The notes under the pieces are model-generated. The model was not told the origin of the DNA. It saw nothing but the letters and a program-made list of their open reading frames with translations, and did no database searches. Source: Pseudohalocynthiibacter aestuariivivens (GTDB taxonomy: Bacteria > Pseudomonadota > Alphaproteobacteria > Rhodobacterales > Rhodobacteraceae). From it: a DNA stretch of 64,000 bases. The translations under genes were made by a program, and so were the position numbers. This document shows positions 25,806-34,192 of the stretch, piece after piece. Positions within the stretch are counted from its first letter, which is position 1. The number at the start of each line of letters is the position of its first letter. The DNA is taken from NCBI RefSeq assembly GCF_018457175.1, contig NZ_JAGFNU010000013.1, positions 46,201 to 110,200 of the forward strand, in the 5' to 3' direction.

Positions 25806-26732
25806 ATGATTACCAATGTGCCTTCCGCAAATGACTTGAACAAATCGGCTCTGACGGCGTTCTTTGCAGCATGGCATCCGCTTATTCAACTTTTCGACGA
25901 TTTCAATCAATCCTTTGGCCTTGAAGACCCTACCTATGCTGAAGAACTTGAAGACTATTATAAGCATTGTCAGGCCGAGCTAGAGACTATTTACGCGCTT
26001 GCTGCCCAAGCAAGCGAACTTGCTATGAAAGCGCGAATTTGTGAGGTAAGTCCGTTTCTTCTTTTATTGGGAAACGGTGCATCATTCGGTGAAACCGCTT
26101 CGAACATAGATTTCTCTGAGCTCAGGACGATTGATGCGGTTGATTTGCCGAACGCCGTCAACGCGATCTGCCCCATAAAAGTATCAGAAAGCTTCAAACA
26201 ACGGTTCACCGAAATTCGAAAACTTAGAAACAAGATCACGCACTTGGGCGGTGCAGGGAAAGACTCAGCTCCACGAGACGTTATGAGGCTTCTTGTTGAA
26301 CAGTATGCCGAATTATGGCCCGATTCCTATTTCCTCAACAACTGGATCGATTACATTGATTCTAGGAGATTTTCATTCTTCCATGATGGCAAGTGGACAT
26401 CCGCTGAGATGGAGTTTGCCGATATTCAAGAAACTTGTTTCTCATTGTTGAGCAAAGGCGAGTTCAAGAAACTCATAGGCTTCCCGAAGGCCCAACGCCG
26501 ATACATCTGTCAGAACTGTGTGTATTTAGGGGGGCTTCACAGAAACGACATGGGTTTTGGTGATCTCACCACAGCGTTTTTGCTCGATGACAACACACTT
26601 CAATGCCAACTGTGCACTATAACCAGTAAAATTGAGCGCAAGGCTTGTTCTCAAGAAGACTGTAAAGGCAATGTTATCTCGATAGAAGAACCGTTTCCTG
26701 GGCAATGTCACACTTGCGGTATGGATCAGTAG
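25806..26732 (+). CDS. HEPN-like protein with C-terminal zinc ribbons
   Basis: 308 residues. The N-terminal two thirds are helical with ISEIRKLRNKITHLG-type wording, and R141-N-K-I-T-H146 fits the Rx4-6H catalytic motif of HEPN ribonucleases. The C-terminal third has four Cys pairs: CQNC, CQLC, a CSQEDC pattern and CHTC, which suggests two zinc-ribbon modules that may bind nucleic acid or protein. It stands alone with its own upstream region. In islands such proteins usually act as toxins or abortive-infection RNases; no obvious antitoxin is next to it. HEPN assignment is by motif only. Confidence 0.62.
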   Translation: MITNVPSANDLNKSALTAFFAAWHPLIQLFDDFNQSFGLEDPTYAEELEDYYKHCQAELETIYALAAQASELAMKARICEVSPFLLLLGNGASFGETASNIDFSELRTIDAVDLPNAVNAICPIKVSESFKQRFTEIRKLRNKITHLGGAGKDSAPRDVMRLLVEQYAELWPDSYFLNNWIDYIDSRRFSFFHDGKWTSAEMEFADIQETCFSLLSKGEFKKLIGFPKAQRRYICQNCVYLGGLHRNDMGFGDLTTAFLLDDNTLQCQLCTITSKIERKACSQEDCKGNVISIEEPFPGQCHTCGMDQ

Positions 26733-27078
26733 CTGCCAAGAACCGCGACTGGCTGCAGCAAGACACTTGGAACGAAACTGGAGACCTATTGGTTTCGAAA
26801 TTCTCCTCTAACCAGTAAGCCCAGTCCTCTGGATCACTACCGCGAGTTCGTTTGACGGTTCGCCATTGTTGGCCGATTTAGTGATCGTTCACAAATTTTT
26901 CGCCTACCTGAGCAATCGGGGAAGTTGGCAGAAACCTCGAACGAAACAGTCAACGTCGTGTTGCTCATCAATTAAAGGGCTTGGTATTGTGTTGCGAAGC
27001 AAAGTTCGCATGCGTGACCTTGCCCATGAAACCCGCTACTTTGGTTAAAGCTTTGAGAGTTAATAGGTAGGGCGCATA
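26733..27078. other. 346-bp gap after the HEPN-like gene
   Basis: No convincing gene. A 60-codon plus-strand frame at 26866-27048 exists but lacks a ribosome-binding site and family resemblance. The region may be promoter and remnant sequence. Confidence 0.4.
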
Positions 27079-27738
27079 TTGAGTGATTCAGAAAAACGAG
27101 CTCAAAGAGTTTCATTGCTTCGCGTTGAATTCGAGAAACTTCTGCAGTTTCACGCAGAGAGCTTCCGTGAAATAGACGCCAAAGCTAAGTATTGGCTCAC
27201 AGCCTGTCTTTCTGCATTCCTTGGTTTAATGGGCTATGGCTTTCAAAACGCTGAAATTCTATCGATTTATTTCGTTGTAGTATTTGCCGCTGTTAACACT
27301 AGCTTGCTAATTGCGATTTATTTTTTTGCTTCAACATTGGGTGTGAAGATGGTGTTGAGCGGCGTGCTTTTACCTGGAACTCGTAAATTCAAGGACATCG
27401 AATATTTCTTGGAGAATGACAAGCACTGGGCCGAACTAGAAGTTGACCAGACTCAACAAATCTTAGACTCAATTGCCTCAAATGAACGCCTCAACGCGGC
27501 TAAATCTCTAAGCGTTAGATACGCTGAAATCTCACTTTTTCGTGGTGTTCCCGGTTCCGCGTGTTTGGCCGCTGTTGGTACCTTTCTGTACACCGCTGCC
27601 TGTCCAAGCTGGCTTGCCGCCGCCACCATCGTTCGAAGCTCCGCTACGACCGGAGCCGCCGTTGTTGCTGGAGCCGTTATTGGAGCCGGATTTTCCGGTG
27701 CTTTGATCGTCGTTCGCCATTATCGTGACCCTAAGTAA
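27079..27738 (+). CDS. multi-helix membrane protein (SLATT-like layout), element B
   Basis: 219 residues from a TTG start. After a helical cytoplasmic segment come helices at about 38-54 (YWLTACLSAFLGLMGYG), 60-85 (SIYFVVVFAAVNTSLLIAIYFF), and two more near the C-terminus (CLAAVGTFLYTAACPSW and TTGAAVVAGAVIGAGFSGALIVV). The order, with KAKYWL before the first helix pair, resembles SLATT/four-helix membrane effectors of nucleotide-signalling conflict systems, but the match is loose. The C-terminal coding region is GC-richer than the rest and hosts a Gly/Ser-rich antisense frame. It may act as a membrane pore effector; inference only. Confidence 0.55.
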   Translation: MSDSEKRAQRVSLLRVEFEKLLQFHAESFREIDAKAKYWLTACLSAFLGLMGYGFQNAEILSIYFVVVFAAVNTSLLIAIYFFASTLGVKMVLSGVLLPGTRKFKDIEYFLENDKHWAELEVDQTQQILDSIASNERLNAAKSLSVRYAEISLFRGVPGSACLAAVGTFLYTAACPSWLAAATIVRSSATTGAAVVAGAVIGAGFSGALIVVRHYRDPK

Positions 27739-27801
27739 AACTACACCATAGGTAGTATCCGATTCACCGATCTGATACAATACCTTGGCAGTTAGTCAAA
27801 T

Positions 27802-28770
27802 GTGCCCTTCGCCGGTACAACGTTGGAGAACGACTTGTCGGATAACTTACCAATAGAAGTTAGACCTGAAGATTCAGATCTAGAGTCGGGATCGGAACCA
27901 CGAATTCCTCGTTACAGTAGGGATGTTAACCCAACAAACCTGGTTCTCTCGTCAAATGATCTAAAAGAATTTTGCGAACTGATGATCGAATTCAATGAAG
28001 GCGCAAAGAAGCTAGAGTTTGATAGGATAGACAAAACTCAATTTGCGTCAGAACAAGAAGCTTGGGATAGAATCTGTGACCTTCTCCCGATTGAGTACAA
28101 CTATTTTGCAGCAAACGGAGACTCGGTCACCGGTATAGGTTTGCCAGATGTTGACGGTAGGGCATTTCCCGAAGAGCTAACTTCTTTTTTTGTTTCTAAC
28201 TCGGCTTACGCTCGGAGAGCAGTAAATGAAAGTCCTCTGAATCAAGTCGAGGCATTTATTGCTTTCGATAAACCGCCGTTGAAACTAGATCTACTAACAC
28301 TGCCTTCTAATCCCACTGAAAATCGAAGTGTCATCAATATAAACGGTACAGATGAAGCTTGGGTGATTGCGACCACTGAAAAGATTAACGAATTCTTCCG
28401 AACACGTGCAGTTACGAGGCCAGTGATCCATGGATCAGGTTCTTATGATTCTTTCACTTTTCTGGCTTTTCTACCTGTTCTTCTTTGGGTTTACTTTCAT
28501 TTTGGAAGTTTGCTCGTTGACGGATGGTTGGAAAAGCAGTCCATATTTCTCAACGTGATAATTGCAATTTATGCGCTTCTTGTGTCATTGATCGCAGGTA
28601 GGTTCGTTTTCCAGTACATTCGGTGGCTATTCCCACCAATGGAGTACTATAAGAAAAGCAGAACCGGGGCGTTTATTCACCGAAGCATTGCCAGTGTGGT
28701 TCTTGGCGGAGCATTCCTCAGTGCATTTTATGACATCGGAAAATATGTTCTTGGAGCAATATTCAAGTAG
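27802..28770 (+). CDS. membrane protein of unknown function, element B
   Basis: 322 residues from GTG 27802. Soluble acidic N-terminal 210 residues with a possible domain (RPEDSDLESGSEPRIPR at the start), then helices FTFLAFLPVLLWVYFHFGSLL, IFLNVIIAIYALLVSLIAGRFVFQYIRWLF and ASVVLGGAFLSAFYDIGKYVL. It follows the previous membrane gene by 63 bp and precedes another by 66 bp in the same direction, so these three may be one unit. No family recognised. Confidence 0.6.
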   Translation: MPFAGTTLENDLSDNLPIEVRPEDSDLESGSEPRIPRYSRDVNPTNLVLSSNDLKEFCELMIEFNEGAKKLEFDRIDKTQFASEQEAWDRICDLLPIEYNYFAANGDSVTGIGLPDVDGRAFPEELTSFFVSNSAYARRAVNESPLNQVEAFIAFDKPPLKLDLLTLPSNPTENRSVININGTDEAWVIATTEKINEFFRTRAVTRPVIHGSGSYDSFTFLAFLPVLLWVYFHFGSLLVDGWLEKQSIFLNVIIAIYALLVSLIAGRFVFQYIRWLFPPMEYYKKSRTGAFIHRSIASVVLGGAFLSAFYDIGKYVLGAIFK

Positions 28771-28836
28771 AGTGCAGTCTCGGTCGCCAATACCAGACAA
28801 CTGCATCATTACTGAGAACGGTAAGGACACAACTGA

Positions 28837-29466
28837 ATGACGAACTCACCTAACATCTGGAGTTTCTTAACGAGCTTAGGAAAGCAGGGGTTTGTTATTT
28901 TCATGGGTGCAGTCACGACTACCATTTTGTTGCTTTGGTTCCTTATTCATTTTGTAGCGGAGCCCGGTACTGAAGTTGGAATTCTTGGGCTATTTTCGTA
29001 CACAAAGCCACTCGATCGACCGAGTGAGTTCGAACAGCTACAACAGCACCTTGTTTCTTATGCAGCATATGAAGATATCTCCGTCCGCATCGCAGAAGAT
29101 TGCGGTCTTTATTATTTTCGGGATGAACGCGGACAGAAAGTCTACGATATTCTTCATGATGATGTAATTTTGGAGATGCGCAATTTCTATATTGTCGTTG
29201 ATGGAGCGCCAATCCCTGAAAATCTTCCTACATTTGTACCTATCGTCAATGACGAATTAAACGCGGTGATCGCTAGGATTCGCTACCTATGCAATCGGCA
29301 GTTCCTTGAAGAAAACCCAGGCCACCAAGAAGATTTTTGGGAAGAAGAAGAGGTGATTTTCGAACCAGTGATGGCCGAACCAGTGATGGAAGAAGAGATG
29401 ATTTCCGAACCAGTGATGGCTGAACCCGTACTGGAAGAACCTGAAATCGTTTATGAAGAACCATAG
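28837..29466 (+). CDS. single-helix protein with acidic proline repeats
   Basis: 209 residues. One helix near the start (FVIFMGAVTTTILLLWFLIHFVA), a periplasmic or cytoplasmic domain, and a C-terminal tail of repeated EPVM(A/E)EP units (about residues 172-205), e.g. EPVMAEPVMEE followed by SEPVMAEPVLEEP. The tail is encoded by short DNA repeats and is likely disordered. Last gene before the right repeat B. Function unknown; the tail may bind partners or metal. Confidence 0.6.
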   Translation: MTNSPNIWSFLTSLGKQGFVIFMGAVTTTILLLWFLIHFVAEPGTEVGILGLFSYTKPLDRPSEFEQLQQHLVSYAAYEDISVRIAEDCGLYYFRDERGQKVYDILHDDVILEMRNFYIVVDGAPIPENLPTFVPIVNDELNAVIARIRYLCNRQFLEENPGHQEDFWEEEEVIFEPVMAEPVMEEEMISEPVMAEPVLEEPEIVYEEP

Positions 29467-29669
29467 TGGACTACCTTTATGTGCCAAGGGAGGGGCATTT
29501 AGAATCCCCTGTAGTCTCGATGGACGATGTCCAATTGAGTGTGTTTCTACACTCAGCCCTCGGTAGTCACACCTCGCTACGCTCGTTACCAACACCCAGA
29601 CACCCAGCCCTCGTTGCTCTCGGTCGTCCTCAGTTCGCACCAGTCCCTCGCGATGCTCAGTAATCCAAA

Positions 29670-29689
29670 GGCCCCAGAAACTGCCCCAG
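29670..29689 (-). promoter_or_regulatory. double TGGGGC motif, copy 4
   Basis: Reverse complement reads CTGGGGCAGTTTCTGGGGCC. Mirror of copy 3, 50 bp from the right core. Confidence 0.55.
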
Positions 29690-29739
29690 ATGACAACCTC
29701 TGCGGCGGAGGTTGATGGGTATCATCGTTGTACAGGGTT

Positions 29740-29756
29740 TCCTACCACCCCAGCCA
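29740..29756 (+). other. attachment core, right edge of the island
   Basis: TCCTACCACCCCAGCCA in the same orientation as the tRNA-Gln end. This is the expected attR of the complete A+B island. Confidence 0.85.
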
Positions 29757-29970
29757 GCACCGCTAACATATTGTTATTACTGTATAATTTACGATTTTCA
29801 CACGTGTTTTCCGAGGCATTTTGGGGTGCCATAATACCGCAGACACCCTTTTCGCCGGTATTCCTGCTCTTTTCGTGAAAAGTCTGGAATCGCCATTTCC
29901 GCGCTAGCAGTTTGCCAGGGCGTCCATCGGGTTTGTTCTTCAGTTAGGAATGTTGCGCTGTGGCAGTAAC

Positions 29971-31647
29971 TCAGAGTGTGGCGAAAACTTCGCGCTGTTC
30001 TGACCAGATTGGTGAGAAAGCATGCCGCATCAGCCAGTCGGAAGTGATGCCGGTCGGTTGTCTGCCATCCCGGACAGAGCGGATAACATCCGGAGCCAGG
30101 AAAGCCAGTTCGATCAGTTGTTGAATGCGGCGCTTCGAAACACCTTCGGTCTCTGCGATTTCGTCGAAGGTTTTGCCGGAACGAACCAGATCGAAATAGC
30201 GGTGTGCGCGCCCAATGTTGCGCAGCAGCGTCTTGTCGATTTCTGCTGGTTCATTGCCGATGATGAGTTTTGTCTCAACACCGCGTTTGCGATGCTGAAA
30301 CGAGGACGTTATTTTCAGGAGTTCTTCGTCGATACGGATTTGATCCGTGTTGAGGACCCCGGCGAGACGTTCCGCTGAAAGGGCCATGCGGACTTCACCT
30401 GGGGCAATGTCGATGCGTTCGACAAATGCCAGATGGGGAACGTGAGCGTTATCTGTTACGCCAGAGTCCAGCTTCCCAAATGATGAAAGCTTTGTACCGA
30501 GCTCAGCTGTCTCATCCGTCGTCGCATCGCAGATGATCCCCGCACGGAAGTCAGGGCGATCCATATGCCGTCTTATCAGTTCAGCAACCTTTGTCTCAAG
30601 CTCCGGCGCCGGCAACCGCCAGCCTGAGGGATCGCGTGGCGAAGATCCACGGACCAGCCGATGGGACACATAGTACCGGAGCTTTCTTCCCTTGGAAGTC
30701 TTTGAATGGCTTGGCGTGAGGCGATCCCCCGTCTGATCGAAGACCTTGCCTGCAAGCGGCGAGACTGACGCTTGCGCACCATCTCGATTGCGCCTGATGA
30801 AGGTCCGCCCCTTCGCCGAATTCGATTTGAGCTGTTCCTGAATATCGTCCCAAGTTTCAACTTTGATCAAAGGTTCATGCTGGCCGGGATACACTTTCGC
30901 ATGATGGCGGATGCGCCCGGCATAGACAGGGTTGGTCAGGATGTAGTGGATGTGTCCATAGCTGAAAGGCGCCCCGCCTTTCACTCTGCCCGAGCACAAT
31001 GTCCGGACCGGCGTTTTCAGACCCTGTGCATCTACGGCCTCCTTAACCAGCCGGACGTTCTGATGCCGAAGATAGAGATCATAGATCCTGCGTATGACAT
31101 CGGCATCGGGTTCGGTGATTTTCAGCGACCGGCCGTCGGCGGCATAGCCAAGTGGCACGGTCGCACCCATCCACAGACCTTTTTTCTTCGAAGCCGCGAT
31201 TTTGTCGCGGATACGTTCCGCGGTCACCTCGCGCTCGAACTGAGCAAAGCTCAGAAGGACATTGAGTGTCAGCCGTCCCATGCTTGTCGCCGTATTGAAG
31301 GATTGGGTGACTGATACGAAGGATGCCTCTGCAACATCAAGCCGGTCGACCAGCTTAGCGAAGTCGGCCAGCGACCGGGTGAGACGGTCGATCTTGTAGA
31401 CAACGATCTGGTCAACGCGTTTCTCATCCACAGACTTCATCAGCCGGTGCAATGCCGGGCGATCAAGGTGTCCGCCCGATATCCCACCGTCATCATATCG
31501 AACCGGGAGCAATACCCAGCCCTCATGTTTCTGGCTTGCAATGTAAGCTTCACAGGCCTCCCGCTGGGCATCAAGAGAATTGAATTCCTGTTCCAGCCCC
31601 TCTTCCGAACTCTTTCGGGTGTAGATGGCACAGCGGATCTTCCTCAT
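29971..31647 (-). CDS. large serine recombinase
   Basis: 558 residues. The resolvase domain starts IRCAIYTRKSSEEGLEQEFNSLDAQREA with the nucleophilic Ser in TRKSS; it continues with VVYKIDRLTRSLADFA and LLSFAQFEREVTAERIRDKIA, typical of large serine integrases and transposon recombinases. A recombinase DNA-binding domain (LGYAADGRS onward) and zinc-ribbon-like region follow, and near the C-terminus a helix-turn-helix (FDEIAETEGVSKRRIQQLIELAFLAPD). With DUF2924 and DUF3489 genes directly upstream it forms the well-known alphaproteobacterial trio. Attachment sites were not found by eye. Confidence 0.93.
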   Translation of the reverse strand: MRKIRCAIYTRKSSEEGLEQEFNSLDAQREACEAYIASQKHEGWVLLPVRYDDGGISGGHLDRPALHRLMKSVDEKRVDQIVVYKIDRLTRSLADFAKLVDRLDVAEASFVSVTQSFNTATSMGRLTLNVLLSFAQFEREVTAERIRDKIAASKKKGLWMGATVPLGYAADGRSLKITEPDADVIRRIYDLYLRHQNVRLVKEAVDAQGLKTPVRTLCSGRVKGGAPFSYGHIHYILTNPVYAGRIRHHAKVYPGQHEPLIKVETWDDIQEQLKSNSAKGRTFIRRNRDGAQASVSPLAGKVFDQTGDRLTPSHSKTSKGRKLRYYVSHRLVRGSSPRDPSGWRLPAPELETKVAELIRRHMDRPDFRAGIICDATTDETAELGTKLSSFGKLDSGVTDNAHVPHLAFVERIDIAPGEVRMALSAERLAGVLNTDQIRIDEELLKITSSFQHRKRGVETKLIIGNEPAEIDKTLLRNIGRAHRYFDLVRSGKTFDEIAETEGVSKRRIQQLIELAFLAPDVIRSVRDGRQPTGITSDWLMRHAFSPIWSEQREVFATL

Positions 31648-32081
31648 TTGCCCGCTCCTGGCCGAGTGTTAAGCCCGAAGAACCGTGGCCCCGACCAGTT
31701 GGTTCCGGTGATACGCAAAGCGATAGCCGACAATGATCGGAAGTGTTTGCCGTTCATCCGGAATCCATCCTCCACGGCTTCCACCTGATATCGCCGACCG
31801 TTCCATTCCCGCACAAGCTGCGTACCCACACTGATCTGCTGCACCTGAGTCCGGACTGTTTTACCATCGGCAGCCGCTTTCAACGCCCGCCTGAGGTCGG
31901 GTTTGAGGCCTCCGATCTTCTGGCACTGCGCGTGCCAGATCAGGGTTTTACACATGAAGATCATCGACAAGAAATGTGGCGGGGCGTCTTTAAACGCCTC
32001 CGCCCATGCCACGCGAAGGGCGGCCCGGTCCATCTGACCGAGCTCCGCCCAACGTCCGCTGATGCCATCAACTTCAGTCAT
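31644..32081 (-). CDS. DUF2924 protein
   Basis: 145 residues from ATG 32081 (MTEVDGISGRWAELGQMDR). The DUF2924 pattern is present: ELGQMDRAALRVAWAEAF early, then QISVGTQLVREWNGRRYQVEAVEDGFRMNGKHFRSLSAIALRITGTNWSGPRFFGL, here referred to by its RYQVE and FRSLSAIA blocks. The start overlaps the DUF3489 stop by ATGA, and its stop overlaps the recombinase start. It is probably a small DNA-binding partner of the recombinase. Confidence 0.9.
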   Translation of the reverse strand: MTEVDGISGRWAELGQMDRAALRVAWAEAFKDAPPHFLSMIFMCKTLIWHAQCQKIGGLKPDLRRALKAAADGKTVRTQVQQISVGTQLVREWNGRRYQVEAVEDGFRMNGKHFRSLSAIALRITGTNWSGPRFFGLNTRPGAGK

Positions 32082-32389
32082 CAAGCGGTGCCCCCGGCCG
32101 GTTCGGCTATGACGCGATAGCACGATGGTTTACCGTTTCCCGGCTTCTCCGCAGAAATTTCGAACCCCGCCTTGCGCAGGCCTGTCAGCGCCGCTCGTGT
32201 TGTATGCGGCAGCCAACCGAGCTTCTTGCTGATACTGGGGACATCGGCCCCCGCTTTTCGGCTCAGCATCTGAATAAGCTGAGCTTTCTTTGTTGTGCGG
32301 GGCTTGTTTGCTCGCGGCCTCGATTTACCGACCTCAGTCGTTTTGACTGCGTCCCGGCTACTGGCTTTGGCTGCTTGTGTCGTCATCAT
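32081..32389 (-). CDS. DUF3489 protein
   Basis: 102 residues. After a basic Lys/Ala-rich N-terminus comes the DUF3489 winged-helix-like part: TKKAQLIQMLSRKAGADVPSISKKLGWLPHTTRAALTGLRKAGFEI, seen as KKAQLIQML and LPHTTRAALTGLRK. Likely DNA-binding. First gene of the trio; translationally coupled to DUF2924. Confidence 0.88.
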   Translation of the reverse strand: MMTTQAAKASSRDAVKTTEVGKSRPRANKPRTTKKAQLIQMLSRKAGADVPSISKKLGWLPHTTRAALTGLRKAGFEISAEKPGNGKPSCYRVIAEPAGGTA

Positions 32390-32681
32390 TTTCTCCTATC
32401 TCATCGCGCAGGAATAAAGTAATCCTGCTACTGACAAGAACCCGGCATTCCGGGCGGAGAATGTGGCACCTGCTTCTGGGTGCGTCGTAATGACAGTACC
32501 GCTCTGTTCGACGGTGAAGTCCAGTCAAAATTCCCAAAAGTCTCTGATATTATTGTGGAATAATCTTCAACATCGAAAGATGTACCGTAGGTTCGAACCC
32601 ATCTTGCCCAGTCAAACACTTCTTAAAATAGAGTCCGTATTAACCTACCGTGCTATTGTGTCGCGTTCTTTGGGGTTTGAC

Positions 32682-32861
32682 ATGAAACTCATCACAAGAT
32701 TTGAGCTTGCTGCTCTCTCAGAAAACGAACTGCGCGGCTTGCTGCGTAAAGCCTTTAACGCCTTGGTGCAGTCACAGGCGAATAGTCCAGATCGTCGCAA
32801 TGCGCTGGCTTCATTGGAGAATATTCAGGCTGAGTTGGTTGAGAGAGCGCCAAGTCCTTAG
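32682..32861 (+). CDS. small conserved protein next to the recombinase trio
   Basis: 59 residues beginning MKLITRFELAALSENELRG and continuing with RRNALASLENIQAEL. This ITRFE...LRKAFN...RRNALASL wording is familiar as a small conserved alphaproteobacterial protein that travels with recombinase/DUF2924 modules. Divergent from the trio (293 bp). It may be a regulator; role unknown. Its stop lies 8 bp from the convergent end of the next gene. Confidence 0.62.
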   Translation: MKLITRFELAALSENELRGLLRKAFNALVQSQANSPDRRNALASLENIQAELVERAPSP

Positions 32862-32869
32862 TAGTCCCC

Positions 32870-34192
32870 TCATCCTAAAGATTCCTTGAGCATCCTTCTT
32901 GCAATGGCTTGAACCTTAGTTGGATCTTTAGCGATCGAAGCACTCAACAAATCCTTACTGTATTTTTCAGACAAACGGGATGCGTCCAAATCAAGGCTTC
33001 CGATCAAAGTCATCCAATTATTAAAAGGAGATGGTTCTCCGAACTTAGATAAAATTACTCGATCTTGCACCAGCATCTCGTTCAAGTAAAAATACCAACG
33101 TTCTTTTGAAAGCCCAGCGATCACCTTATCGGCAGGAGATTGGGCCAAATGAGAAGTTCCATAGTAATTGCCGAGCTTAACGCACAGTACAGCTGTCATG
33201 CATTTTGCTAGAGCGGGGCTTGGAATGGAAGTGCCCAAACTTGCTAATTCATTCATTGGTCCCGGCTCATTGTAGAAGTTATTCATCCCCTGATGCGCGG
33301 AAATTACCGAGCTGGCGACCTGAATGAATGTCGTCGATCTCAAGTTCTCAGGAACGTAATCAAACCCTTTCACCGCAATTAAAACTGTATGCAAACCCTT
33401 TACGGAATCCTTACGGCCCTCACTAAACTCTTGCGCGTATGCCTGCCCAATCTGCCACCTCTCAGGAGCCTTTAACCTGTCCCAATATGTAGGAATTATT
33501 AATGCAGCATTTCGAGCAGTATGTTCAAGCTGAGCACCTTTTCCGGACTTAAATAGGGACAATAGAATGCTAACAGCCGTCTTTAGGAAAAAATATGGTG
33601 ACGACTGCAATTTAAGAAACTCAGGAGAATTGGATGTGAATGTCTCCGCCTCCAGTTTCAGGCGAAAACTCTTAAAATCCTCTGCAACCGCGACGCTTTC
33701 ATGCCCCAGAACTCCCTGAACACATACGCGAAGGCAGGAGATTGCCTCTTCGCGTGTCATCTCATCTCCATGGTCTTCTGCAGGGTCATTGCCTAACGCG
33801 GAAAAATGGGACACAGTTTCTTGAGACTGCATAAGCCTCATGGTTTGCACGGGCGTCAAGATTCCTAAGTCACGCGCAAGCGAGACTGCTTCCGAGTCAG
33901 ACAAAGATGTGGCGACATCGCTATATTCATCAAGATCAGGGCGTTGTAGCAACTCACCGAGGAATTCCATCCCTACTGAAGCTAGCTGTTTTTTCAGTAG
34001 AGCCATCGTTCTGGCCCAAACATACGTCGAGGCCATCTCGAAGTATCCAGCATCGATATTTGAAGTGATTTGCATCTTTTCACGAGGACGAAGTTGTCGC
34101 GCCGCAGAAGCAATATCGGCAGGAGCCGACACAGTATCACTTATGGCTACTGTGGTTGGTGCAGCCCACAATTGTACATTTTGATCGTTCAT
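32870..34192 (-). CDS. unknown partner of the DAC-like sensor protein
   Basis: A 440-residue, mainly helical, soluble protein with no recognised family. No catalytic signature or membrane helix is clear; the sequence PYFFLKTAVSILLSLFKSGKGA is moderately hydrophobic. It overlaps the upstream DAC-like gene by 4 bp (34189-34192), so the two are one operon and the product probably works with it. Possibly an effector or an adaptor for the sensor. Codon composition is AT-richer than the core genes. Confidence 0.6.
   Translation of the reverse strand: MNDQNVQLWAAPTTVAISDTVSAPADIASAARQLRPREKMQITSNIDAGYFEMASTYVWARTMALLKKQLASVGMEFLGELLQRPDLDEYSDVATSLSDSEAVSLARDLGILTPVQTMRLMQSQETVSHFSALGNDPAEDHGDEMTREEAISCLRVCVQGVLGHESVAVAEDFKSFRLKLEAETFTSNSPEFLKLQSSPYFFLKTAVSILLSLFKSGKGAQLEHTARNAALIIPTYWDRLKAPERWQIGQAYAQEFSEGRKDSVKGLHTVLIAVKGFDYVPENLRSTTFIQVASSVISAHQGMNNFYNEPGPMNELASLGTSIPSPALAKCMTAVLCVKLGNYYGTSHLAQSPADKVIAGLSKERWYFYLNEMLVQDRVILSKFGEPSPFNNWMTLIGSLDLDASRLSEKYSKDLLSASIAKDPTKVQAIARRMLKESLG

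Larger units (their letters stand above)
18108..29756. mobile_element. element B: 11.6-kb unit with 153-bp terminal inverted repeats, tyrosine integrase and defence-like cargo
   Basis: Bounded by 18108-18260 and its reverse complement 29604-29756 (coordinates add to 47864), each tipped with the tRNA-Gln core. It contains a tyrosine recombinase with downstream and upstream small genes in the centre, and cargo on both sides: PP2C phosphatase plus membrane partner, DUF2779 nuclease plus partner, HEPN/zinc-ribbon protein and membrane proteins. Together with element A it is flanked by direct core repeats (15644 and 29740), so the pair could excise as one 14.1-kb unit. Confidence 0.82.
29604..29756. 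repeat. terminal inverted repeat B, right copy
   Basis: Inverse of 18108-18260. It ends with the direct tRNA-Gln core at 29740-29756, after which ordinary flanking sequence starts. The 137 bp before it (to the stop of the last gene) hold no gene. Confidence 0.9.

Noticed and set aside
25622..25843. Minus-strand frame overlapping the start of the HEPN-like gene
   Set aside because: It runs through the probable promoter region, with no ribosome-binding site or protein-like conservation.
27532..27780. Antisense Gly/Ser/Asn-rich frame over the end of the four-helix membrane gene
   Set aside because: The Ala/Val-rich sense codons of the membrane protein create such low-complexity frames on the other strand; no ribosome-binding site or domain supports it, though its MANDDQST start looked gene-like.
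32585..32612. T-arm-like string GTAGGTTCGAACCCATC
   Set aside because: It resembles a tRNA 3' end but the stem does not pair and no anticodon arm or acceptor partner lies upstream.
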